DNA of 64,000 nt from Acinetobacter sp. TR3 (GCF_027105055.1 NZ_CP114264.1:2790001-2854000); one strand, 5' to 3'. Positions 27,750 through 36,726 are shown, numbered from the stretch's first letter. The notes: generated by a model from the letters alone, not told the origin. Numbers and translations: made by a program.

Positions 27750-29048
27750 ATGTTTTATTTGAATGGATTTATATGTACAGCCGTTTTTTTCAGCATAATG
27801 CAAAGCTGTTTTGCACAAATCATCACATGGAATGACAATATACCAAGTGCTTTACAACCTTTTCAAAATAATCCACAACTATTGGCAAGTTATACGCAGA
27901 ATAATATTTTTATTTACCCACATCCCAATACCAAGACCAATGTGCCTACCCTCAAAAGCAACTCACAACCGAGTGTAAGCTTTACATCTGCTGCACTCAT
28001 CGTACCTGCCAATGTACAACAAGTTGCCAAGACATTAACCGACTTTAATCAATATGTCGGCTTGTTTCCAACACTCAAATCTGCAAAGACACTGGAACAA
28101 TCAGGCAATATTATAAAAATGAAATATCAGGTCTCCATTCCAACGCCTATTCCAGTTCTCAACTTTAATGAAGATGTCACTCTACAACATCAGATTAAAT
28201 CGAATAGTATTGCCAGTTTAGTGATTGATTCTCCTATTCCATACGGTGTAGGAAAATTTGAATGGTTCGCCTTAGATGATCATCGAACCTTAATTACGCT
28301 CACCCAATGGGGTGATTTAAACCAACCTAAAGGATTTATTTTTAAGAAGATTCTAAATGCAATTCCTGAAGCCAAATTAGGTATCCCAAGTTCAACCAAT
28401 GCCTTTATCCTAGAATCACTTCGAACACGCTTTATTAAACCGAATATTGTTGCACTAAATTCAGGACAAATTCCAAGTCCACAATTAAATGAAACTCAAC
28501 TCGCTAAAATTGCACAACTGAGTCAAAACACTCAACAACCCATCAGCTATCTACATGTCCCGACCAGCATTTTGTATACACATGGGCGGGAAACCATGCG
28601 CTTCACCACAACCTATCAATTTTATCAACAGCCACCGCAGCTATTACATAAATGGTTGAGTCCTTTAGCCTATAAAGAATTATTTCCAAGACAAGTCAAG
28701 AAAATCATCACCTCTCCAATCCAAAATCAAGGTCAAGATGCAGATATTCAAGTGAATGTGGGTTTAGGTGTGATTAATATTCCTTTTGCATTTAAGCTGC
28801 ATTTCAACTATCCAAATACTGTTGAAAATAACTTTTATGCCAATGGTGGTGATTTGCGATTTATTAAAGGAAAAATGATTGCCACAGAGCTTAATCAAGG
28901 TACTTTATTTAAAATCACTAGTTCAATGAAAATTGATGAAAAAGCACCTTTTTTATTAAGAGCGATGCGAAGCCTGCCCTATCATGATGTACTGCCTGCT
29001 GTTGGTGGCAATACTGTATTTGTACAAAAAATTAAAACCAAAATATAA
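27750..29048 (+). CDS. Exported SRPBCC/START-like protein
   Basis: The 432-residue product begins with a signal peptide (MFYLNGFICTAVFFSIMQSCFA). It seems to carry two related lipid-binding-like domains. The first, about 70-220, has the Coq10/polyketide-cyclase-like pattern ALIVPANVQQVAKTLTDFNQY then FPTLKSAKTLEQSG. The second, about 280-430, has YQFYQQPPQLLHKWLSP then LFPRQVKKI. It would then act in the periplasm or outer membrane, perhaps on lipids or hydrophobic ligands, which is inference. I start at ATG 27750 rather than GTG 27747 because AGGA lies at the better distance. Confidence 0.7.
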   Translation: MFYLNGFICTAVFFSIMQSCFAQIITWNDNIPSALQPFQNNPQLLASYTQNNIFIYPHPNTKTNVPTLKSNSQPSVSFTSAALIVPANVQQVAKTLTDFNQYVGLFPTLKSAKTLEQSGNIIKMKYQVSIPTPIPVLNFNEDVTLQHQIKSNSIASLVIDSPIPYGVGKFEWFALDDHRTLITLTQWGDLNQPKGFIFKKILNAIPEAKLGIPSSTNAFILESLRTRFIKPNIVALNSGQIPSPQLNETQLAKIAQLSQNTQQPISYLHVPTSILYTHGRETMRFTTTYQFYQQPPQLLHKWLSPLAYKELFPRQVKKIITSPIQNQGQDADIQVNVGLGVINIPFAFKLHFNYPNTVENNFYANGGDLRFIKGKMIATELNQGTLFKITSSMKIDEKAPFLLRAMRSLPYHDVLPAVGGNTVFVQKIKTKI

Positions 29049-29054
29049 GGCACA

Positions 29055-29080
29055 AAAAAACCGCATTTAAGCGGTTTCTT
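29055..29080 (-). terminator. Terminator after the distal tRNA-Arg copy
   Basis: AAACCGC / GCGGTTT stem; on the minus strand it is followed by a run of seven T. It lies downstream of the first tRNA-Arg and converges with the START-like gene. A nearly identical copy stands at 29411-29437. Confidence 0.8.
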
Positions 29081-29107
29081 TCATTTTATCTTTCGATAAA
29101 TTCAAAT

Positions 29108-29184
29108 TGGTGCGCTCAGAGAGATTCGAACTCCCGACCCCTTAGTTCGTAGCCAAGTGCTCTATCCAGCTGAGCTATGAGCGC
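29108..29184 (-). tRNA. tRNA-Arg (ACG), copy 1
   Basis: Read on the minus strand: acceptor stem GCGCTCA / TGAGCGC, D-arm AGCTCAGCTGGATAGAGC, anticodon loop CTACGAA (anticodon ACG), T-arm GGGAGTTCGAATCTC and encoded CCA. 77 bases. ACG is normally edited to ICG and reads the CGT/CGC/CGA arginine codons. Identical to the copies at 29449 and 29572. Confidence 0.97.
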
Positions 29185-29410
29185 ATATTTGATGGAGCGC
29201 ATTATACGCATTTTTTCCCCATTGATAAGTGTTTTTTAATAAAATAGAAATCAAATGGTGATTGATTGATCGTTATGAATTTAAAGTACAATAGTTATTA
29301 TCTTTCAAAACAACATAAACAACTGATTTTATTATTAATAAAATGAATGAAGAGCCTTAATTTAAACATCAAACAGATATTTCACAGTTGAACTACTCCA
29401 AACTACAGAC

Positions 29411-29437
29411 ACAAAAAAACCGCAATTAAGCGGTTTC
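29411..29437 (-). terminator. Terminator after the second tRNA-Arg copy
   Basis: Same AAACCGC / GCGGTTT hairpin and T run as at 29055-29080, with one changed loop base and the same flanking CACAAAAAAA. It suggests that the distal tRNA and its terminator arose by tandem duplication. Confidence 0.8.
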
Positions 29438-29448
29438 TTCTATTAAGT

Positions 29449-29525
29449 TGGTGCGCTCAGAGAGATTCGAACTCCCGACCCCTTAGTTCGTAGCCAAGTG
29501 CTCTATCCAGCTGAGCTATGAGCGC
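29449..29525 (-). tRNA. tRNA-Arg (ACG), copy 2
   Basis: 77 bases, identical in sequence to copies 1 and 3, with anticodon loop CTACGAA and encoded CCA. It is followed by its own terminator. Confidence 0.97.
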
Positions 29526-29571
29526 ATTACTTATGTGCCTATTTAGGCATGTGTTACTTTAAATCTTTACT

Positions 29572-29648
29572 TGGTGCGCTCAGAGAGATTCGAACTCCCG
29601 ACCCCTTAGTTCGTAGCCAAGTGCTCTATCCAGCTGAGCTATGAGCGC
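29572..29648 (-). tRNA. tRNA-Arg (ACG), copy 3
   Basis: 77 bases, identical to copies 1 and 2, with encoded CCA. It lies 11 bases from the tRNA-Ser gene and 46 bases before copy 2, so all are probably processed from one transcript starting above tRNA-Ser. Confidence 0.97.
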
Positions 29649-29659
29649 TTTAAGTAAAG

Positions 29660-29749
29660 TGGCGGTGAGAGAGGGATTCGAACCCTCGGTACAGTTACCC
29701 GTACACTTCCTTAGCAGGGAAGCGGTTTCAGCCACTCACCCATCTCACC
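29660..29749 (-). tRNA. tRNA-Ser (GCT)
   Basis: 90 bases read on the minus strand: acceptor GGTGAGA / TCTCACC, discriminator G, anticodon loop CTGCTAA (anticodon GCT, reads AGT/AGC), long variable arm typical of serine tRNA, T-arm GAGGGTTCGAATCCCTC and encoded CCA. It is first in the tRNA transcript. Confidence 0.96.
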
Positions 29750-30008
29750 GTAACACGAGCGCAATAATACAAACTAAAACCACATTACACAAGAGATGAT
29801 CCTGTTTTTTTCTCTTTTTTTAAATCAATCAAATGTTTTTTAACCAATTCTTATGTTTTTTCGGCATTTTTTAGCTCAACGCTTGTTAATATAGTGTTCT
29901 CTCCTTTATTCAGATTGGACAATAAACAGAATCTTGCAATCTTTGACGTGCAGTTAAAGTTTGAATGACTTATGCTAAACCGATCTGCCAGATGTGAAAT
30001 GAAACGAT

Positions 30009-32441
30009 ATGACTACAAATTGGGTTGATCCCGAAGCAAAAGCAGAAGCGCAACGTTATGATAATCCTATTCCTAGCCGAACTCTTATTCTAACTACATT
30101 AGAACAATTAAAAACTGCACAGTCTCATGCAGAACTGGTTGACCACTTTAATATCCCAGATCAAAAAAGTATTGATGCATTGAATCATCGTTTAAGTGCA
30201 ATGGTTCGCGATGGTCAGTTAATGAAAGATGGTTTTAAATACCAACCTGCAACCGATTTACCAAGCCATGAAGCAACGGTTTATATCAACAGTAAAGGTT
30301 TAGGTACGGCCAATATCGCAGGTCAGGATGATGTCCTGTTACCTGAACGTGAATTACGTCTAGTCTTTAATGGTGATCGCGTTAAAGTACGCCAAACTTC
30401 TGTGGACCGTAAAGGTAAAGCTTGGGGCTTTATTACCGAAGTCGTACAACGTCGTGTCAAACAAATTATTGGTAAAGTCGCTGAACATGAAGGCGAATAC
30501 TTTATTCAGCCAAGCAATCCAAATCAGCACCAACCAATTACTTTAGAAAAAGAATTGATTGAACATGCCAATGCCAAAGTTGGCGATATGCTCCGTGTTG
30601 CGATTGATGATTACCCGACTCGTGAAGAATTAGCGACAGGTCATATTGTTCAGTCTATGGCAGACAAAGCAGATACTGAAATCATTATTCCGCAAACCAT
30701 TTTAGAATTTGGTTTGCCTTATGAATTTCCAGAAGCCGTCATTAAAGAAGCTGAAAGTTTTAAAGAACCTTCTGAACAAGATCGCAAAGGTCGTGTTGAT
30801 TTACGCGATTTACCATTAGTCACTATTGATGGTGAAGATGCACGTGACTTTGACGATGCAGTATTCGCAGAGAAACGCTCAGGTGGTGGTTACCGTGTTG
30901 TAGTGGCAATTGCAGACGTGAGCCATTATGTCCGTTTAGATTCGCCTTTAAATGAAGAAGCTGAAGAACGTGGTACATCGGTTTATTTCCCACACTTTGT
31001 TTTACCGATGCTACCTGAAGCATTATCAAATGGTTTGTGTTCTTTAAATCCGCATGTTGACCGTCTATGTATGGTCTGCGATTTAAAACTGTCTCGTGCA
31101 GGTAAAGTCACAGGTTATGAGTTCTACCCTGCGGTGATGCATTCCAAAGCACGTTTGACCTATAATCAGGTGGCTGCTTATTTTGACGGCGCAACCGATG
31201 CCATTCCACAAGATAAAAGCGTTCATAAATCGTTAAATACCCTATTCCAGCTTTATCAGACACTAAAAGAACTACGTGCCAAACGTCATGCGATGGAATT
31301 TGAAACCATTGAAACCTATATGACCTTTGATGAGTTAGGCGGTATTAAAGAAATTTTGCCACGTACTCGTAATGACGCGCATAAACTCATTGAAGAGTGT
31401 ATGTTGCTCGCCAATGTTGCAGCAGCAGAATACGCTTTAGAACATGATATTCCGATGCTTTATCGTGTACATGAAGCGCCAGAATTCTCACGTATTCAAA
31501 AAGTCCGTGATTTCGTCAAATTACTCGGTTTGCCATTCCCAGAGCAACCAACCCAAGCTGATTACCAAGCCGTGATTGAAGCGACCAAAGACCGTTTGGA
31601 TGCACCGAGTATTCATGCAGTGTTATTACGTTCGATGATGCAAGCCTATTATGGCGCAAAAAATTCAGGACACTACGGCTTAGCGTATGAGGCTTATACG
31701 CATTTCACTTCGCCAATTCGTCGTTACCCAGATTTATTGTTACATCGTGCGATTAAAGCCTATCTCGATAAGAAAGTTTATCCATTGTCTGGTGCAGCTT
31801 TAGATGATGCAGGCGAGCATTTTTCACAAACTGAACGTCGAGCAGATGAAGCTTCACGCAGCGTCACCACATGGTTGAAATGCCATTATATGCAACAGCA
31901 TTTAGGTGATGAGTTTGTTGGTATCATTAGTGCGGTGACTGAGTTTGGTCTATTCGTGACGCTGAAAGACCTCTATGTCGATGGCATGATTCATGTCAGT
32001 CAGCTCGGTGAAGACTTCTTCCTGTATGATCAAGCCAGCCAAAGTTTGATTGGTCAGAATCGTGGACAGTCATTTAGCCTCGGTGATGAAGTTAAAATTC
32101 AAGTGGCGGGCGTAAATCTGGAAGAACGTAAGATTGACTTCCAATTGGTTCAACAACTGACGCATTTGGGACGTACAATTCGTCAAAAAGCGCCAAGAAC
32201 CAATACTTCAAATCGTGCTTCAACCACTGAAGAGGTATTTGGCAAACCACAATCGACAACAGCTAAAGTTAGTGAAGATGGTGAAAAGCCTGTGCGTAAG
32301 AAAAAGGATAAGAGCAAATCGAGTTCTAATTCTTATACCAAAAAAACAGGTAAAAAATCTTCTACGAAGCCTGAAAGCAAAGAAAAGCCAAAGAAGAAAG
32401 TGAAAAAGAAAAAGTCAAATGCCAAGACCAAGAGTGAATAA
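30009..32441 (+). CDS. rnr: Ribonuclease R, 3'-5' exoribonuclease
   Basis: Degrades structured RNA, acts in rRNA/mRNA quality control and with tmRNA. The 810-residue protein has N-terminal winged-helix and cold-shock domains (about 20-230), the RNB catalytic domain with the metal-binding signature IDGEDARDFDDAVFA near residue 273, an S1 domain (GIISAVTEFGLFVTLKDLYVDG, positions about 637-658) and a Lys-rich C-terminal tail of about 90 residues. The tail is typical of RNase R, separating it from RNase II. It is a single-gene unit with a terminator at its end. Confidence 0.96.
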   Translation: MTTNWVDPEAKAEAQRYDNPIPSRTLILTTLEQLKTAQSHAELVDHFNIPDQKSIDALNHRLSAMVRDGQLMKDGFKYQPATDLPSHEATVYINSKGLGTANIAGQDDVLLPERELRLVFNGDRVKVRQTSVDRKGKAWGFITEVVQRRVKQIIGKVAEHEGEYFIQPSNPNQHQPITLEKELIEHANAKVGDMLRVAIDDYPTREELATGHIVQSMADKADTEIIIPQTILEFGLPYEFPEAVIKEAESFKEPSEQDRKGRVDLRDLPLVTIDGEDARDFDDAVFAEKRSGGGYRVVVAIADVSHYVRLDSPLNEEAEERGTSVYFPHFVLPMLPEALSNGLCSLNPHVDRLCMVCDLKLSRAGKVTGYEFYPAVMHSKARLTYNQVAAYFDGATDAIPQDKSVHKSLNTLFQLYQTLKELRAKRHAMEFETIETYMTFDELGGIKEILPRTRNDAHKLIEECMLLANVAAAEYALEHDIPMLYRVHEAPEFSRIQKVRDFVKLLGLPFPEQPTQADYQAVIEATKDRLDAPSIHAVLLRSMMQAYYGAKNSGHYGLAYEAYTHFTSPIRRYPDLLLHRAIKAYLDKKVYPLSGAALDDAGEHFSQTERRADEASRSVTTWLKCHYMQQHLGDEFVGIISAVTEFGLFVTLKDLYVDGMIHVSQLGEDFFLYDQASQSLIGQNRGQSFSLGDEVKIQVAGVNLEERKIDFQLVQQLTHLGRTIRQKAPRTNTSNRASTTEEVFGKPQSTTAKVSEDGEKPVRKKKDKSKSSSNSYTKKTGKKSSTKPESKEKPKKKVKKKKSNAKTKSE

Positions 32442-32450
32442 CATTTAATT

Positions 32451-32477
32451 AGAGAGCTTCGGCTCTCTTATTTTTTG
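32451..32477 (+). terminator. Terminator of rnr with a UUCG tetraloop
   Basis: AGAGAGC-TTCG-GCTCTCT stem closed by the very stable UUCG loop, followed by TATTTTTT. Confidence 0.9.
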
Positions 32478-32524
32478 TTATATAATGAATAGATAAACTA
32501 TTTCTAAATATAAATAAAATCCGA

Positions 32525-33127
32525 ATGACTCACTATCGTATCACAAAATATTATTATCACCATTACTTTTCTATTCTCTTTTTCTTTCTCACAATCGGTG
32601 CTGCTATTTCTGTATTTTGGAGTGATTTTTCACCTAGCTTTACGGTAGAAATTGTCGCCTTGATCATTGCCTGTTTCCTCTATGCCTTACTCCTTGTTTA
32701 TTTTCTCTATTTGAAAAAAAGACAGGAATGGGTGATTCCCAGACAATGGGAAAAAGCACAAAAACAACCTAAACGTTATGCTTTATTTATTTTCCCTTTA
32801 TTCATTATTCCCGTACTCTGGCTCAACTTAGCCGGTACGCTTCCAATGATCTGGACGTATATCACTGGAGATTCGGAAATGATAGAGGTATCTGCAATTG
32901 CCGAAAAAAAGCACACGAGACATGGGAGTATCTATTTTTTTAAAACAGCTTATTCCGACATACCGATCTTTAGAATGACATTGACTGAATATCAAGTGTA
33001 TAACAATCATCAACTCAAATTAAAGCTGTCTACCCGTCATAGCACATTCGGTACATATGTAATGTCAATTGATGAAATCCAGGTTGCAATGATCCTAGCC
33101 AAAATAATGGACAGCATGTCCCTCTAA
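32525..33127 (+). pseudogene. Small membrane protein gene interrupted near its 3' end by an IS3 element
   Basis: I do not recognise the family. The 200-residue ORF has two N-terminal membrane helices (about 18-36 and 45-68), a third near 90-110 and a soluble C-terminal part. The last 12 codons (after VA at residue 188) lie inside the insertion sequence. Joining the host DNA across the element, with one target copy removed, restores an ORF that continues TQNPTNK and stops at 34353-34355, giving a 195-residue original. The coding change is small, so the protein may still work. Translation as it stands borrows its stop from the IS left end. Confidence 0.7.
33085..33089. repeat. Left target-site duplication TGCAA
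   Basis: TGCAA directly left of the IS end; it is repeated at 34328-34332. If the ends are moved out by one base, the duplication becomes GCA (3 bp). Confidence 0.75.
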
Positions 33128-33162
33128 AGATAACGTAACTTCAATCTTTGGAGATCCAAGAA

Positions 33163-33456
33163 ATGGCTAAACGTTTTAGTCCGGAATTTAAACAGCAAGC
33201 AATTGATCATGCACTTTCAAACTCCCACGAGCCTATAGCTGCAATCGCCCATAAATTAGGTGTGGGTTATTCAACCTTAGATAAATGGATTCGTGAAGCC
33301 AATCCAGTAGGTTCAAGCAAACGTCAACTTTCTCCTGAACAACAGCGGATCTTGGAATTAGAAAAAGAAGTCAAACAGCTCAAGGAAGCCAATGACATCT
33401 TAAAAAAAGCGCATGTGTACTTTCTGACAGATCATGCCAAGAAAAGTACACGGTAA
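33163..33456 (+). CDS. IS3-family transposase OrfA (DNA-binding part)
   Basis: The 97-residue product has an N-terminal helix-turn-helix (FSPEFKQQAIDHALS, then IAAIAHKLGVGYSTLDKWIRE) that binds the element ends, and a leucine-zipper-like coil of about 60-90 (QRILELEKEVKQLKEANDIL). A slippery run A AAA AAA G at 33402-33409 near its end permits a -1 shift into the OrfB frame. I start at ATG 33163, preceded by GGAGATCCAAG. Confidence 0.92.
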   Translation: MAKRFSPEFKQQAIDHALSNSHEPIAAIAHKLGVGYSTLDKWIREANPVGSSKRQLSPEQQRILELEKEVKQLKEANDILKKAHVYFLTDHAKKSTR

Positions 33457-33464
33457 TTCAAGAT

Positions 33465-34322
33465 ATGGATATAAATGAAGTCACTGTGTCTTCTGTCTGT
33501 AAATGCCTAGATGTCAGCACTTCAGGCTATTATGCCTGGCGAAAACGCCAGACCAATACAGCGCAGAAATACAATGATTTAAAAGTTGTATATTGGCAGC
33601 ATCATGCGCGCTTGGGTGCACCGTCATTGGTACATGACATGCGTGATTTAGGTTATCGCATGAGCGAACGTACCGTTGGAAGGATGCTAAAAAAGCTTGG
33701 TTTACGTAGTAGGATTGCACGTAAATACAAGCATACGACTGATTCAAACCATCGTTTGTCTACAGCATCAAATTTGTTGGATCGCCAATTTACAGTTACT
33801 CAGCCTAATAAAGTTTGGACAACGGATATTACCTATATCCGAACTAAAGAAGGCTGGCTGTATTTATGTGTGATGCTAGATCTATTCAGCCGTCGTATTG
33901 TGGGTTGGCAAACCAGCCATCGAATAGACCGCCAATTGGTGTGTGATGCGTTTAATTATGCAATGGCTCGTCAGGGTTATCCAACGGGTGTCATGGTGCA
34001 TTCGGATCAAGGTAGTCAGTACTGTAGTCGTGATTTTAGGGCGCTATTATTGACGAATAACTGTATTCAAAGCATGTCTAGACGAGGAAACTGTTGGGAC
34101 AATGCAGTGACCGAAAGCTTCTTCCATACCCTGAAGGGGCATGTAGTACATGGCAGTGTATTTTCTACGAGAAAAGAGGCAAATGCTATCTTGTTTGAGT
34201 ATATTGAAGTTTACTACAATCGAATCAGAAGGCATTCTGCAAATGGCTGGTTAAGTCCAGAAGCCTTTGAACAGAAATATTTCAAGAATTTAGAGGGATC
34301 GGTTGTCCACGATACTGTCTAG
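33465..34322 (+). CDS. IS3-family transposase OrfB (DDE catalytic part)
   Basis: The 285-residue rve integrase domain has the catalytic triad of IS3 enzymes: Asp in WTTDITYIRT (about 120), Asp in VHSDQGSQYCS (about 182) and Glu in NCWDNAVTESFFHTLK. The reading frame stays open upstream of the ATG as far as the slippery site at 33402-33409, so the working enzyme is probably an OrfAB fusion of about 386 residues. The stop lies inside the right terminal repeat, five bases before the IS end. Confidence 0.92.
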   Translation: MDINEVTVSSVCKCLDVSTSGYYAWRKRQTNTAQKYNDLKVVYWQHHARLGAPSLVHDMRDLGYRMSERTVGRMLKKLGLRSRIARKYKHTTDSNHRLSTASNLLDRQFTVTQPNKVWTTDITYIRTKEGWLYLCVMLDLFSRRIVGWQTSHRIDRQLVCDAFNYAMARQGYPTGVMVHSDQGSQYCSRDFRALLLTNNCIQSMSRRGNCWDNAVTESFFHTLKGHVVHGSVFSTRKEANAILFEYIEVYYNRIRRHSANGWLSPEAFEQKYFKNLEGSVVHDTV

Positions 34323-34327
34323 GATCA

Positions 34328-34332
34328 TGCAA
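34328..34332. repeat. Right target-site duplication TGCAA
   Basis: Matches TGCAA at 33085-33089 exactly. The sequence after it resumes the reading frame of the interrupted gene. Confidence 0.75.
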
Positions 34333-34431
34333 CGCAAAACCCAACGAATAAATAATCAATCAACCTTGATTTCTCCCTCGCTAAGCCCTACATCTATAAC
34401 TATGTTTAAAGATGAATATGGCAAAAATACA

Positions 34432-36471
34432 ATGACACTCCAACAAGCGACACTTCCCCTTCCTCAATTTGATCAAATTCAACTTGCCGATTTAAAACAA
34501 CAGATTGAACAAACGATTCAAAACGGTCAAAACTTCTTAAATCAACTCAATGAAGTTCCGCAAGGCTCTGAAGTCCAACTGGCAACCTTGGCAGAAGTTG
34601 ATCAACTTGAAAATAACATGAGTGAATCGTGGGGTATTTTGTCACATCTCAATGCAGTCATGAACAATGCCGAAACTCGTGAGGTTTACCAAGCCCTGTT
34701 ACCAAGTTTAAGTGAATACTATACGCAGCTTGGACAACACACGGCACTGTATCAAACCTATCAACAGATTCATGACAGTGCAGTCTTACAAACGCTGAGC
34801 GAAGCACAACAAAGTGCCATTAAACTCGCGCTACGTGATTTCAAGCTTTCAGGTGTTGCACTTGTAGGTGAAGCGAAACAACGTTATGCGGAAATTTCAG
34901 CACGTTTATCACAGCTGTCTTCGGACTTCTCAAACCATGTACTCGATGCAACCCAAGCTTATTTCAAGCCTTTAGCTGAAGTGCAACTCAAGGGCCTTCC
35001 ACAAAGCAGTGTTGAACTGTTAAAACAATACGGACAACAACATGAGCTTGAGCAAGCCGTTGCCACACTCGACTTCCCTGCTTATTTTGCAATTATGACC
35101 TATGCCGATGAGCGTGAATTAAGAGAAGAACTCTACAAAGCTTATGTCACCCGTGCCTCAGAACAATCCCACCACACTGAATTTGACAATACCCCTGTGA
35201 TGGAAGAAATCCTGAGCTTACGTCAAGAAATGGCGCAACTGCTTGGTTTCAACAACTTCGCTGAATATTCCCTTGCTAGCAAAATGGCACCTGATGTTGA
35301 AACTGTTCATCAATTCTTAGTGGATTTGGCAGAGCATGCGCGTACGCCTGCACTTGCTGAAATTGCAGAACTGAAAGCAATTGCACACCAAGATGGTATT
35401 GATGAACTCAAACCTTGGGATGCAACTTACTATTCTGAAAAATTGAAACAACAACAGTTCAACCTTTCTCAAGAAGCGCTTAAACCGTATTTCCCTGCGC
35501 CAAAAGTAGTGGATGGTTTATTCCAGATCGTACAACGTCTTTACGGTATTCAAATCATCGAACGCCAAGCCCCTGTTTGGCAAAATGATGTACGTTATTT
35601 TGAAATTGAAGATCAAGGTCAAGTGGTTGGTGGTTTCTACTTTGATTTATATGCCCGTAACGGCAAACGCGGTGGCGCATGGATGAGTGGTTTCCGTTCT
35701 CGTGTGCAAACAGCCAATGGTCTACAAAAACCAATTTGCTATATGGTGTGTAACTTTACCCCACCGATTGGCGATCACCCTGCACTATTAACTCACGATG
35801 AAGTCATTACCTTGTTCCATGAATTTGGACATGGCTTACATCATATGCTCACTGAAGTGGATAACATCTCAGTTGCAGGCACACACGGCGTGGCATGGGA
35901 TGCGGTGGAGTTACCAAGCCAGTTTATGGAATTCTGGGCATGGGACAATGAAAGTTTAGATGCACTCAGTGAACACATCGAAACTAAGCAAACTTTGCCA
36001 CAAGAATTGCTATCTGCGTTACTCAATGCGCGTTTCTTCCAATCAGGCATGCAAACCTTACGTCAGATAGAATTTGCATTGTTTGACCTAAGCATTCACC
36101 GTCAGACACCTGCCTTAAACAGTCAACAAATCCAAGCCACACTGGACGATATTCGCGATAAATTTGCTGTGGTTCCTGCGGTACCTTATAATCGTTTTCA
36201 ACATAGTTTCAGCCATATTTTTGCAGGCGGTTATGCAGCAGGTTATTACTCTTATAAATGGGCAGAAGTTTTAGCCAGTGATGCCTTCGATCGCTTCGAA
36301 AGTGAAGGTATTTTTAACACTGAGACAGGAAAAGAGTTTAGAAAGTTTATTCTAGCAGTTGGCGGAAAAGATACAGCACTTGATGCGTTTCGCAATTTCC
36401 GAAAAAGAGAACCAAAAATAGATGCATTATTACGCCATCAAGGTTGGACGAACACCAATAAAACCGCTTAA
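34432..36471 (+). CDS. prlC: Oligopeptidase A, M3-family zinc metallopeptidase
   Basis: Cytosolic peptidase that clears small peptides, including cleaved signal peptides. The 679-residue protein is mostly helical, with the zinc-binding motif LFHEFGHGLHHML near residue 463 and the downstream Glu in AWDAVELPSQFMEFW. I chose the start MTLQQATLPLP at 34432; the longer in-frame ORF from 34303 reads through IS and intergenic DNA and is not credible. yheV follows after 38 bases, as in other gammaproteobacteria. The IS insertion ends about 100 bases upstream, so the promoter could be affected. Confidence 0.92.
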   Translation: MTLQQATLPLPQFDQIQLADLKQQIEQTIQNGQNFLNQLNEVPQGSEVQLATLAEVDQLENNMSESWGILSHLNAVMNNAETREVYQALLPSLSEYYTQLGQHTALYQTYQQIHDSAVLQTLSEAQQSAIKLALRDFKLSGVALVGEAKQRYAEISARLSQLSSDFSNHVLDATQAYFKPLAEVQLKGLPQSSVELLKQYGQQHELEQAVATLDFPAYFAIMTYADERELREELYKAYVTRASEQSHHTEFDNTPVMEEILSLRQEMAQLLGFNNFAEYSLASKMAPDVETVHQFLVDLAEHARTPALAEIAELKAIAHQDGIDELKPWDATYYSEKLKQQQFNLSQEALKPYFPAPKVVDGLFQIVQRLYGIQIIERQAPVWQNDVRYFEIEDQGQVVGGFYFDLYARNGKRGGAWMSGFRSRVQTANGLQKPICYMVCNFTPPIGDHPALLTHDEVITLFHEFGHGLHHMLTEVDNISVAGTHGVAWDAVELPSQFMEFWAWDNESLDALSEHIETKQTLPQELLSALLNARFFQSGMQTLRQIEFALFDLSIHRQTPALNSQQIQATLDDIRDKFAVVPAVPYNRFQHSFSHIFAGGYAAGYYSYKWAEVLASDAFDRFESEGIFNTETGKEFRKFILAVGGKDTALDAFRNFRKREPKIDALLRHQGWTNTNKTA

Positions 36472-36509
36472 ACTACGTCATTATTGTTCACAGGGTGTAA
36501 TTAACTGAC

Positions 36510-36716
36510 ATGAAAAGACAGTTCATCGCGGGTGCAAAATGCCCTAAATGTGGCGCCTTAGATCGTGTGGTTAAGATCATCACTGTGGATGACGAGTGGA
36601 TTGAATGTATCGAATGTGCTTATAGCGAAAAACGCCCGACCCACGTGGAAGAGCAACAACCCGCTGAGCCAGATGAGATTGGGGTGATACAATTCAAACC
36701 TCGTCATTTTGACTAG
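36510..36716 (+). CDS. yheV: YheV-family putative zinc-ribbon protein
   Basis: The 68-residue cytosolic protein has two CxxC knuckles (AKCPKCGALD at 10-18 and WIECIECAYSE near 34-44) that should bind one zinc ion, and the YheV tail GVIQFKPRHFD. The role is unknown. It lies right after prlC, the family's usual neighbour. Confidence 0.88.
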   Translation: MKRQFIAGAKCPKCGALDRVVKIITVDDEWIECIECAYSEKRPTHVEEQQPAEPDEIGVIQFKPRHFD

Positions 36717-36726
36717 AAGGTTAAAA

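Larger units (their letters stand above)
33090..34327 (+). mobile_element. Complete IS3-family insertion sequence, about 1,238 bp
   Basis: The ends are TGATCCTAG and its inverse CTAGGATCA, with further imperfect inverted-repeat matches inwards: TGGACA and TCCCTCTAAA on both sides (left about 33108-33128, right about 34289-34309). It is flanked by TGCAA on both sides. It carries two transposase ORFs in -1 relation with a slippery A7 stretch. All parts for transposition look intact. Its size is close to that of the Acinetobacter element IS1236, as I remember it; identity needs a sequence comparison. It interrupts the 3' end of a membrane-protein gene. Confidence 0.9.

Noticed and set aside
34303..34431. 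N-terminal extension of prlC
   Set aside because: It begins inside the IS terminal repeat and reads through the remnant of the interrupted gene.
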